Below are positions 55,539-64,000 of a stretch of DNA of 64,000 bases, piece by piece. Every line of letters begins with the position of its first letter. Within the stretch, counting starts at the first letter, position 1. Made by a program: the position numbers and the translations under genes. The notes under the pieces were generated by a model that made no database searches, was not told where the DNA came from, and worked only from the letters and a program-made list of their open reading frames with translations. The stretch comes from Actinopolyspora biskrensis (GTDB lineage Bacteria > Actinomycetota > Actinomycetes > Mycobacteriales > Pseudonocardiaceae): positions 62,001 through 126,000 of the forward strand of contig NZ_JACBYW010000006.1 of the NCBI RefSeq assembly GCF_013408175.1, read 5' to 3'.

Positions 55539-56105
55539 TCACGCGGACTCGCGCATGTCGCGCATGATCGCGAGCTGGGCCTTCTGGGTCGACATCATGT
55601 CCTGGGACATCTGGTTCAGCTCCTGGTCGCTGCCGTTGAGGATCACGTCCCGCAACATCGCGACCGCACCGTCGTGGTGCGGGATCATCAGGTCCAGGAA
55701 CGTCCGGTCGAACTCGGCCCCGGAGAGCGTCGCGAGCCGGTCCATCTCCTCCCGGGTGGCCATGCCCATCCGCTCGAGCACGTCGGGTTTGGTGAGCAGG
55801 TCCTGGTAGGCGGTCTCCGGATCGGTCACCGGCAGGCCGTTGCGGCCCTGCCAGCCCCGCATCATCAGGATTTCCAGGTCCTGCTCGGTGCCGATGCGCT
55901 CGGCCAGCGACTTCAGCTCGGGATCCGCCGCGCGGTCCGGAGCCAGTTCGGACATGACGATCGCCTGGTAGTGGTGCGGGATCATCATGCGGGTGAACTC
56001 GGCGTCGACGTCGTTGTACGCCTGGGTGCCCGCACTCGCGGTCCCGGTGGCGCCGAGCAGACCTGCCAGCAGAACCACCAGCAGGGAGAGCTTCCGCAGG
56101 AACAT
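55539..56105 (-). CDS. Secreted DUF305 protein
   Basis: This 188-residue protein has a signal peptide of about 25 residues (KLSLLVVLLAGLLGATGTASAG) and a DUF305 domain with two FTRMMIPHH/FLDLMIPHHDGAVAML motifs. The His and Met pairs probably bind metal. A second DUF305 protein (lipoprotein) is encoded at 10469-11104. It lies 65 bases downstream of the LVIVD gene on the same strand, so the two are probably an operon; function is unknown. ATG at 56105 follows GGAAGGGAG. Confidence 0.88.
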   Translation of the reverse strand: MFLRKLSLLVVLLAGLLGATGTASAGTQAYNDVDAEFTRMMIPHHYQAIVMSELAPDRAADPELKSLAERIGTEQDLEILMMRGWQGRNGLPVTDPETAYQDLLTKPDVLERMGMATREEMDRLATLSGAEFDRTFLDLMIPHHDGAVAMLRDVILNGSDQELNQMSQDMMSTQKAQLAIMRDMRESA

Positions 56106-56170
56106 CGCCTGCTCCCTTCCGAACGGCCTGCGCCGGGCCCGGTGGCGACCGGGCCCGGCGGCAGGACGGA

Positions 56171-57577
<1,407 letters not shown>

Positions 57578-57942
57578 TCGGTCAACCTCCCTGAAATCCC
57601 CAACTCGGGACTCGCCGGGCGAGCCGGAAAATCCCGGATTCTCCGGCGAAGATCGTTACACGCCGAAAGAGGTTCAGACAGGGCGTAGCCGGCTGTTTAC
57701 GCCTTGCGCAGCAAGCATAACGGCCGTGTGCCGCAATGCTCGCTGGGCCGTGTGGAGCACTGAACCGGGGAACAGAGGCATGCCTGGGCAGCTCAGCCTT
57801 CGGGCACGTGGCGGAACCCGCGAGTCGCACCGCGCCGCGCGTGCCGGTTCGAGGACCGCGGGACGATCGCGGACGCTTCCCGGCGATCCATCTCCGGCCC
57901 GGAGCCCGGAGTCAACACCGCTACCGGCCCACCGCCCCGCAA
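57578..57942. other. Intergenic region upstream of LVIVD gene
   Basis: About 365 bases with no gene. It must hold the promoter of the LVIVD-DUF305 pair. An interrupted inverted repeat GGCGTA-N10-TACGCC at 57682-57703 and TTGC-N3-GCAA next to it are possible operators. Confidence 0.45.
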
Positions 57943-57980
57943 CAAAAAAGGTCGCTCCCGCCTGAACAGCGGAAACGACC
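57943..57980 (-). terminator. Intrinsic terminator of tRNA-Ala copy 2
   Basis: In the minus direction a 12-base stem (GGTCGTTTCCGC and partner, two G-U pairs) is followed by TTTTTT. It lies 34 bases after the tRNA. Confidence 0.85.
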
Positions 57981-58014
57981 TCGAAATCAGCGATTCACAC
58001 GATGAATGATCGGG

Positions 58015-58087
58015 TGGAGCTGACGGGACTCGAACCCGTGACCCCCTGACTGCCAGTCAGGTGCGCTACCAACTGCGCCACAGCCCC
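58015..58087 (-). tRNA. tRNA-Ala, anticodon GGC (copy 2)
   Basis: Identical in all 73 bases to the copy at 55318-55390, with three further identical bases (GGG on the plus strand) beyond its 3' end. The cloverleaf has the G3-U70 pair and anticodon GGC. No CCA encoded. Confidence 0.97.
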
Positions 58088-58339
58088 TCTGCTCTTTTCC
58101 AGCACTGCGGTTTCTCCGTCCCGCCTGCTGTTCTGACAATACTTTACAACAGGATCGATCGGGCTTTCACAGGGGGTCCCCCCGTGAGGCCGGAAGCCGC
58201 CCGAGCGGAGAGAGCTCACCCTGCTGGCGAACCCGTGCCCGGGAGGATCTTCTCACCGAGCCGAGCACCACCCGTCCGTCCCGGTTCACCGGGGTCCGGC
58301 CTCCGCCACGGACTCCGAGCGCGGCCCGCGCGAAGCGGG

Positions 58340-58573
58340 TCAGGCGCCCTGCCCGGCGGTTCGCGCGCCCTCCCTCGTCCGGCGCGGATCCACCTCCCGT
58401 TCGGGGTGCCTGCGCAGGTACTCCCGCTCCAGTTCGAAAGTCCGGCGCGTGTGCTCCTCGAGCGCGTCCGAGGAGCCGTGCAGGAAGGTCTCGTTGCGCG
58501 TCTCGTGCAGGTGTCGCAGCTCCCGTCGCAGCGCGTCCTCGGACAGCTCGGCGGCCTCGATTCCGGTTTCCAT
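58340..58573 (-). CDS. DUF6158-like small protein
   Basis: The 77-residue helical, charged protein contains LSEDALRRELRHLHETRNETFLHGSSDALEEHTRRTFELE, a pattern widespread in actinobacteria (DUF6158). Function is unknown. ATG at 58573 follows GGGGAG. It lies just downstream of the MFS gene (77 bases). Confidence 0.78.
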   Translation of the reverse strand: METGIEAAELSEDALRRELRHLHETRNETFLHGSSDALEEHTRRTFELEREYLRRHPEREVDPRRTREGARTAGQGA

Positions 58574-58650
58574 CGACACGCACTCCCCTCGCCCACCGGT
58601 TTCCCGGTGTCTACCCGTTCGGAAGCGGTTCCACACCGGGGAGCGCGGTT

Positions 58651-59967
58651 TCAGCCGGCCGCGCCGCGCTCGGCCGGCTCGGTCCCGGTCGACTCGACGG
58701 ACTCGGACCGCTCGGAGGGGGCGTTGCGCCCCAGCGTCTCGGGCGAGAACAGCCACATCACCAGCGCCACCACTGCCACGCACCCGGTGAGCAGGAAGGC
58801 CATGCCGTAGGACAGCCCCTCCGCCAGCGCCCCGGCCAGCGGCGGCCCGAGGATGGTGCCCACATCGGCCGACATCTGGAACGTGGCCAGCACCGGCCCG
58901 CCCTTGGCCTTCGGGCCGACTATGTCGGCCACGGCCGCGCTCTGCGCCGGGGTGAACAGCCCCATGCCGATGCCGCCCAGCAACGAGGCACCCAGCAACC
59001 AGGGCACCGACTCGCTGAAACCGATCGCGGCACTGCCCACCGCCGCGATCGCCAACCCGCTCACCAGCATCGGTTTGCGACCACGCGAGTCGGCCAGCCT
59101 GCCCGCGGGGAGCAGCACGGCCGCGTTGCCCGCCGCGAACACCGACAGGGCGATACCGGTCATGGCGTCGGGAAGCCTCATGGCCTCGACGATGAACAGC
59201 GGTATCAGCGCGATCCGCACGCCCTGCGCGGTCCAGCCCTTGCTGAAGTTCGCGAGCAGCGAGGCGCGGTAGCTGGGATCGCGCAGCGCGGTGGTCACCT
59301 TGAGGTCGGGGGCCGCCGCGTTCCGCTGCGGATCGGCGAGCGTGGAGTTGCGCAGCAGGAACCAGCCGACGAAGGCTGCGATGTACAGCGCGACGCCGTA
59401 GATCAGGAAGGGCAGCCGGAGGGAGAACCCGATCAGCAGTCCGCCGAGCACCGGTCCGGAGATGCTGCCGAGCAGAAAGCTGGTGGCCCACAGTCCGGAG
59501 GCCCTGGCCCGCAGGTGGGCCGGGGCGAGCCGCACCAGCAGCGCCAGCGCCGAGACGGTGAACATGGTGGAACCGATGCCGCCGAGCCCGCGGAACACCA
59601 GCAGCTGCCAGTAGGACTGCGCGAAGGCGCAGGCGGTGGAGCTGATGCCGACGATGACGATGCCGAGCACGTAGTTCGGGCGCTCACCGAACAGCGAGAC
59701 CAGCTTCCCGCTGGCCGGGGCGAAGACCAGCCGCATCAGCGCGAAGGCGCTGACGATGAACGCAGCCGCCGTCACGCCGACGTTGAAGCTGGTCGCGAAG
59801 GTGGGCAGCGCGGGCGAGACGATGCCCATCCCGATGGCCACGATGAAACCGCCACTGATCAGGACCCATATCTCGCGGGGCAGCTCGGCGAGGGTGCTCC
59901 TGCCCGCCTTCGTCCCGCCCCGCGGGGAATCCGGTGAATCCTCGGTGGTCGATTGCGTCTCGGGCAC
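58651..59967 (-). CDS. MFS efflux transporter
   Basis: This 438-residue permease has 12 hydrophobic segments. Motifs: helix 1 IGMGIVSPALPTFA, loop 2-3 GKLVSLFGERPNYVLG (motif A variant), and GLGGIGSTMFTVSALAL in helix 4. It resembles drug:proton antiporters of the DHA1 type. GTG at 59967 follows AAGGAGG with 7-base spacing, which decides the start; about 25 charged residues precede helix 1. The substrate is unknown. Confidence 0.85.
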   Translation of the reverse strand: MPETQSTTEDSPDSPRGGTKAGRSTLAELPREIWVLISGGFIVAIGMGIVSPALPTFATSFNVGVTAAAFIVSAFALMRLVFAPASGKLVSLFGERPNYVLGIVIVGISSTACAFAQSYWQLLVFRGLGGIGSTMFTVSALALLVRLAPAHLRARASGLWATSFLLGSISGPVLGGLLIGFSLRLPFLIYGVALYIAAFVGWFLLRNSTLADPQRNAAAPDLKVTTALRDPSYRASLLANFSKGWTAQGVRIALIPLFIVEAMRLPDAMTGIALSVFAAGNAAVLLPAGRLADSRGRKPMLVSGLAIAAVGSAAIGFSESVPWLLGASLLGGIGMGLFTPAQSAAVADIVGPKAKGGPVLATFQMSADVGTILGPPLAGALAEGLSYGMAFLLTGCVAVVALVMWLFSPETLGRNAPSERSESVESTGTEPAERGAAG

Positions 59968-60476
59968 TGTGCCTCCTTCGCATCCGGAAGGCACAAGTCC
60001 ACGTGCGGGTGAAATATTCCCGGGCTCGCGGGCGTCCGGGTGCCCGACCAACCGGTGGTGAGCGAGCCCACGCGGGGTGCCCGTGGTCCCACCGGTGGCT
60101 TCGCCCGCCACCGCCCGTGCCGCGTTCGTGCCGGTGTCCGACTCGACTCGGGCGGACAGGCGAGCGCCCTGCGCCCACTCCGGATCACCGGTGTTCTCCG
60201 GTCGAGCTGTTGCCGAGCTGTGGCTTGGGGCGGGGACTCGGCGCGGCAGCACCGAAACGACCACCGAGGAGGCGGGGGAACCCATCCGAGCTCCGCACCG
60301 GAAACGTTCCGCGCGAAACCGTCACCCTGGAACCGCTCCGGAAAGAACGTTCCGCGCGAAACGTCCCGAAGCCGCGCGCTCGGTCCTTCGGCGCCCACGA
60401 CGCCGGAACCACCACCCGAGCGAGAGGTTCCGCCGGACGAGCACCCACGACGAGCCGGACAGGAAGCCTCGATCAA
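59968..60476. other. Intergenic region with repeat copy B
   Basis: About 510 bases between the MFS start and the GNAT stop. No gene is supported. It contains the paired palindrome element at 60306-60362 and the promoter of the MFS gene. Confidence 0.5.
60306..60362. repeat. Paired palindrome element, copy B
   Basis: GTTCCGCGCGAAAC occurs at 60306-60319 and 60349-60362, starts 43 bases apart, with an intervening TCCGGA dyad. The same layout as 13176-13232, with much of the spacer conserved (CGAAACCGTCAC at the left side of both). Confidence 0.6.
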
Positions 60477-61322
60477 TCAGTCGAACAGCTCGTCCACGCC
60501 CCTGGTGTAGGCGGTGACCTCGTAAGCCGTGGCGAAACCGCAGGCCTCCGCGAAGCGCTGCGCGCTCCCCCCGTCCTCGGCGTGGGTGGCCACCAGCCGC
60601 GCCCCCGCCCGCGCGGCCGCGTCCACGGCACTGCCCACGAGGGCCCTTCCCCGGCCACGCCCTCGCCTCCCCGGCCGCACGGCGATGTGCTCGATCAGTC
60701 CGACCTCGGACTCGACGAACCCGAGCACGAAGCCCGCGGGCCGGTCCACCTCGGTGTCGGCGATCACGTGCAGCAGGCAGCGCGGGTCGTCCAGCCGCTG
60801 CGCGAGGTTGCGCGGCAGTCTGCGCTCCGCGCCCTCCGAGAGGTCCAGTTCGTCCGAGAGCAGCCCGGCGATCGGTTCGAGGTCGTCCTCGGCGGCCTGG
60901 CGGACCGGGTACGTCCCGGGCGGCTCGGCGTCCGCCCGGTCGAGGCGGTGCACCAGTGCCACGTTCTCCGCGACCGCGTGCCAGCCCGAGTCGTCGGCGA
61001 TCCCCTCGATGTCGGCGACGGTCGTCGGGGAGGCGTGCACCACCGCTTCGGGACGCCCCGCGTCGGCGAAGACGCGTTCCAGCCGGAACAGGGTGGTGGC
61101 CACCTCCGCGGAGGTGCCCCACAGTCCGCAGGCGCGGTTCCCGAGTGCCAGCGGGTTGCCCGCGTTGAGCACCACATCGGCGACGCCGACCTTGCCGGTC
61201 CGCCCGTCGCGGACGGCTCCGGAGGCCAGTTGAGCACGTTCGACCAGCGCGGCCAGTTCGCGGGCCTGCTCCGGGGAGAGCAGCTCTTCGTCGTCGGGGT
61301 CGTGCAGCGGGTCCACCCCCAC
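60477..61322 (-). CDS. GNAT-family N-acetyltransferase
   Basis: This 281-residue protein has its GNAT domain in the C-terminal half: VGLIEHIAVRPGRRGRGRGRALV carries the acetyl-CoA loop (R/Q-x-x-G-x-G type), then FAEACGFATAYEVTAY. The N-terminal 130 residues are a divergent second GNAT-like lobe. The substrate cannot be inferred. A repeat element lies downstream. Confidence 0.82.
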   Translation of the reverse strand: MGVDPLHDPDDEELLSPEQARELAALVERAQLASGAVRDGRTGKVGVADVVLNAGNPLALGNRACGLWGTSAEVATTLFRLERVFADAGRPEAVVHASPTTVADIEGIADDSGWHAVAENVALVHRLDRADAEPPGTYPVRQAAEDDLEPIAGLLSDELDLSEGAERRLPRNLAQRLDDPRCLLHVIADTEVDRPAGFVLGFVESEVGLIEHIAVRPGRRGRGRGRALVGSAVDAAARAGARLVATHAEDGGSAQRFAEACGFATAYEVTAYTRGVDELFD

Positions 61323-61405
61323 ATTGTGGCTGCCATCGGCACGTCCTCGGCCCGTGGTCGGGGCGGTTCCGGACGGGTGGCTGCTTCACGAACACGGAGC
61401 GGCGA

Positions 61406-61780
61406 TCAGGACACCCGGGCCTCGCGGCGGCGCAGATCGTGGAAGGCGTCGGCCTGCGCCGTGAGCACGCGCACGCCCTCGACGTTGATCCGGCTGTCCT
61501 CGACGTGGATGGTGAACACCTCGTCACCGCTCCACACGAGGTAGCTCTCCCGCAGGTAGTAGCCCGGATCGCCCTCGGCCAGCCAGGTGCCGAACTCCGC
61601 GACGTAGAGCCCGAACTCGCACCGCCTCCGGGTCAGCTCCTCGACGGCCCAGGAGTGCAGCCCTTCCCGGAGCTCCTCCCAGCCGTCGTGGACGTCGAGC
61701 TCCCGGCTCGCCACGTGCACGTCCCGGCCCGGACTCACACCGGGGGCCGGAGCCTCCTCGAGGGTGTATCCCAAACGCAC
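61406..61780 (-). CDS. Hypothetical protein divergent from XRE regulator
   Basis: This 124-residue alpha/beta protein has the pattern GWEELREGLHSWAVEELTRRRCEFGLYVAEFGTW and YYLRESYLVWSGDEVFTIHVEDSRINVEGVRVL. No family is recognised. GTG at 61780 is used because AGGGGAG lies 8 bases upstream; other in-frame GTGs overlap that site. The gene is divergent from the XRE/DUF397 pair with a 16-base palindrome between them. Confidence 0.6.
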   Translation of the reverse strand: MRLGYTLEEAPAPGVSPGRDVHVASRELDVHDGWEELREGLHSWAVEELTRRRCEFGLYVAEFGTWLAEGDPGYYLRESYLVWSGDEVFTIHVEDSRINVEGVRVLTAQADAFHDLRRREARVS

Positions 61781-61855
61781 CGCGATCACTCCCCTACTGC
61801 CTGGATACACTGATCAGCCGCAGTGCACCCCGTGTTCTGTGACACACTCAAACTA

Positions 61856-61871
61856 ACTGACAATTGTCAGT
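61856..61871. promoter_or_regulatory. Perfect 16-base palindrome, candidate XRE operator
   Basis: ACTGACAATTGTCAGT is a perfect palindrome, AT-rich for this DNA, 33 bases before the XRE start and between divergent genes. A probable binding site for the adjacent XRE regulator. Confidence 0.6.
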
Positions 61872-61903
61872 GGCACATGTCCCCGAATGGATGATCTCGC
61901 GAG

Positions 61904-62779
61904 ATGGGTAAACCAAGGGCCACGCTGGAACGCCGCCAGCTCGGTGCCGAGCTGCGCAGGCTCCGGGAAACAGCGGGCAAGCAGCAGAAGGAAGCCGCTG
62001 CCGCGATCGAGTGCGACGTCAGCCAGATCAGCCGTGTGGAACGCGGAGAACGCGCCTTCAAGGTGCTGGAGATCGAGGCACTGCTGGACTTCTACGGCGC
62101 GCCGAAGGAGTCACGTGCTCAGATCAACGAGCTCGCCCAGATCGCCCGGCAACGGCAACCGCGTCGCATGTACTCCGACACGTTGCCGGGAGCTTTTCGC
62201 AGGCTCAGCGACCACGAGCAGGACGCCACCGAGATCTACTACGCCGAAGGCGAACTCATTCCCGGGCTGCTCCAAACCGAGGACTACGCCCGCGTCCTGA
62301 TACGCATAGCTCGTTCGGCTAGCGTCGAGAGCACACCGGACGACATCGAACCTCGCGTTCAGTTCCGCATGGACAGACAAGAGCTTCTGACACGGGCGAA
62401 GCCTCCACGGATGTGGTTCGTCATCGGTGAGGCAGCCCTGCGTCGTCCCATGGGGAACAGGGACATCCTTCGTGAGCAGCTCCTCCACCTGCTCGAGGTC
62501 ATCGAACAACACCCGCACGTAGTGATCCAGGTGGCTCCCCTGTCCATCGTGGACCACCCGTTGCTCGGAAGTTCTTTGGAGATCCTTCGCTTCGGCTCCC
62601 AAGCACCGGATATCGTGCACCAGCCCACCTTCATCGGCGGCGGTGTCTACGCCGTCGAGGACGACGACATAGCCGAGTGCACGCGCGCCTTCGACAAGCT
62701 GCGCGCCGTGGCACTTGGGCCGGAAGAGTCACGCGCGTCCATCGCGCGGCGCGTGGAGGAGATCGATTATGAGCACTGA
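61904..62779 (+). CDS. XRE-family regulator with DUF5753 domain
   Basis: This 291-residue regulator has an N-terminal helix-turn-helix (ELRRLRETAGKQQKEAAAAIECDVSQISRVERGER) and the DUF5753 sensory part from residue 100 (YYAEGELIPGLLQTEDYAR and IQVAPLSIVDHP). This type is abundant in streptomycetes and relatives and partners a DUF397 protein; several control development or antibiotic production. The start at ATG 61904 and the overlap of its end with the DUF397 start are firm. Confidence 0.92.
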   Translation: MGKPRATLERRQLGAELRRLRETAGKQQKEAAAAIECDVSQISRVERGERAFKVLEIEALLDFYGAPKESRAQINELAQIARQRQPRRMYSDTLPGAFRRLSDHEQDATEIYYAEGELIPGLLQTEDYARVLIRIARSASVESTPDDIEPRVQFRMDRQELLTRAKPPRMWFVIGEAALRRPMGNRDILREQLLHLLEVIEQHPHVVIQVAPLSIVDHPLLGSSLEILRFGSQAPDIVHQPTFIGGGVYAVEDDDIAECTRAFDKLRAVALGPEESRASIARRVEEIDYEH

Positions 62780-62963
62780 CCGTCCGCTAACCTCCTGGAT
62801 CAAGAGCAGCTACAGCGGCGGCAACAACAACAGCTGCGTCGAGGCCCGCTTCACCGCACGGGGCATCGACGTCCGCGACTCCAAGAATCCCAGGCAGGGC
62901 CACCTCAGCTTCACCACCACCCAGTGGACCGACTTCCTCGCCGACCTCCACACCCAACGATGA
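62769..62963 (+). CDS. DUF397 protein
   Basis: This 64-residue protein has the DUF397 pattern (WIKSSYSGGNNNSCVEAR, VRDSKNPRQGHLSF). It overlaps the XRE gene by 11 bases, so it is translationally coupled. DUF397 proteins act as antagonists or partners of the adjacent XRE regulator. Confidence 0.93.
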   Translation: MSTDRPLTSWIKSSYSGGNNNSCVEARFTARGIDVRDSKNPRQGHLSFTTTQWTDFLADLHTQR

Positions 62964-63047
62964 CCCGCTGACCCCCCGGGAATACTCTCCCCGCCTCGGA
63001 CGCTCGTCGACACGGGGAGGAAACCAGCCGTCTCGAAGGGGTGCGCC

Positions 63048-64000
63048 GTGCCGGAACCCGAGGTCCTGCGCCACCGGGTGGACGTGGTCGTCATCGGAGG
63101 CGGACAGGCCGGGCTGGCCGCGGGCTACTTCCTGCGGCGCGCGGGCCTGGACTTCGCGATCCTGGACGACCGGCAGGAGCCGGGCGGTTCCTGGCAGCGC
63201 GTGTGGCCCTCGCTGCGATTGTTCTCGCCCGCGCGGCACAACCCGCTGCCCGGCTGGCCGATGCCCCCGCAACCGGGCGTCGACTTCCCGGACGCGGAGC
63301 ACACCGTCGACTACCTGCGCCGGTACGAACGGCGTTACGAACTCCCCGTGCTCCGGCCGGTGCGCGTGACCGGTGTCCACGAGTCGGACGACGGCTTCCT
63401 CGTCGACGCCCCGCAGGGGCAGTGGCACGCGCACGCCGTGATCAGCGCCACCGGGACCTGGCAGTCCCCGTACGTTCCGAGCTATCCGGGGATGCGGGAC
63501 TTCGCGGGCCGGCAGCTGCACACGGCCTCGTACCCCGGTCCCGAACCGTTCGAGGGCGAACGCGTGCTCGTGGTCGGCGGGGGGAACTCCGCGGCGCAGG
63601 TCCTGGCCGAGCTGTCCACCGTCGCCGAGACCACCTGGGTGACCCGCAGGCCACCGCGCTTCATGCCCGACGACGTGGACGGCCGGGTGCTGTTCGACGT
63701 GGCCACCCGGCAACGTGCCGAGCGGGAGGCCGGCGTGGAGGACTCGGGCGGTGTCGCGGCGCTCGGCGACATCGTGGTGGTCGAGAGCGTGCGCGCGGCA
63801 CGGGAGCGGGGAGCGCTGCACGCCCACCCGATGTTCACCGGGCTCACCCGGAACGGCGCGGTCTGGCCCGACGGCTCCGCGCGGAGTTACGACACCGTCG
63901 TGTGGTGCACCGGCTTCCGGCCCGCCCTACGACACCTGCGCCCGCTGCGGCTGCGCCGCGAATCCGGCGAGATCCCCACCGAGGGAACGCGCAGCCTCGA
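63048..64000 (+). CDS. Flavin-containing monooxygenase (3' end outside window)
   Basis: This flavoprotein has the FAD motif VVVIGGGQAGLAAGYFLRR near residue 12, a NADPH motif VLVVGGGNSAAQVLAEL near residue 170 and the ATGTW motif region AVISATGTWQSPY. FMO-type enzymes oxidise soft heteroatoms or ketones using NADPH and oxygen. The window ends after about 317 residues, so the C-terminus is missing. GTG at 63048 follows GAAGGG. Confidence 0.85.
   Translation, partial: MPEPEVLRHRVDVVVIGGGQAGLAAGYFLRRAGLDFAILDDRQEPGGSWQRVWPSLRLFSPARHNPLPGWPMPPQPGVDFPDAEHTVDYLRRYERRYELPVLRPVRVTGVHESDDGFLVDAPQGQWHAHAVISATGTWQSPYVPSYPGMRDFAGRQLHTASYPGPEPFEGERVLVVGGGNSAAQVLAELSTVAETTWVTRRPPRFMPDDVDGRVLFDVATRQRAEREAGVEDSGGVAALGDIVVVESVRAARERGALHAHPMFTGLTRNGAVWPDGSARSYDTVVWCTGFRPALRHLRPLRLRRESGEIPTEGTRSL

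Overview
The window is high-GC DNA of actinomycete type. Third codon positions are mostly G or C, many genes start with GTG or TTG, and Shine-Dalgarno sites are strong. Marker genes include a mycobacterial-style three-gene succinate dehydrogenase, an XRE/DUF397 regulator pair, a DUF6158-like small protein and a BioMN energy-coupling module. A Pseudonocardiales-type organism (Actinopolyspora or Saccharopolyspora relatives) is my inference; no rRNA or other taxonomic marker is present.

Left part (1-23 kb): mostly core metabolism. It holds a thiolase tail, the bioM/bioN pair, an aldo/keto reductase divergent from a LysR regulator, an SDR, a PTH2-type hydrolase, serB, ctaD with a clear terminator, a DUF305 lipoprotein, a HAD phosphatase, a second SDR, sdhB-sdhA-membrane anchor, a second aldo/keto reductase, a TM-ACT-GNAT protein and a homospermidine synthase-like gene.

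Centre (23.1-42 kb): a specialised-metabolite cluster that looks unusual. On the minus strand are a secreted berberine-bridge-type FAD oxidase, an SDR, an AtaL-like SRPBCC protein and an asparagine synthetase-like amidotransferase. A terminator follows, then phzC-type DAHP synthase, a DhbA-like SDR, phzD, phzE, a YdhR-like protein and a 3-hydroxybenzoate 6-hydroxylase-like monooxygenase. PhzE, PhzD and the SDR should turn chorismate into 3-hydroxyanthranilate. No phzF, phzA/B or phzG is present, so the product should not be a phenazine. The remaining enzymes suggest an amidated, oxidised aminophenol or aminoquinone finished outside the cell. On the plus strand and nearby lie an MFS exporter, a transaldolase-like protein that has lost its catalytic residues, a methyltransferase, a GAF/PucR-type regulator and a transposase-like protein of the IS701 family that lacks its first catalytic acid. 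An 11-base motif, GTGACAAAGTG, lies upstream of both minus-strand operons.

Right part (42-64 kb): a LysR regulator divergent from an aromatic-acid MFS importer; a methyltransferase; a five-gene redox operon (MFS, nitronate monooxygenase, large FAD/NAD(P) protein, carboxymuconolactone decarboxylase-like, FMN split-barrel); a sugar porter; and a gene-poor, lower-GC stretch with one orphan gene. Two identical tRNA-Ala(GGC) genes, each with a terminator, flank an LVIVD/DUF305 pair. An MFS permease, a GNAT protein, an XRE/DUF397 pair with a perfect 16-base palindrome in its promoter, and a truncated flavin monooxygenase complete the window. A paired palindrome element with constant 43-base spacing occurs at 13.2 kb and again at 60.3 kb.
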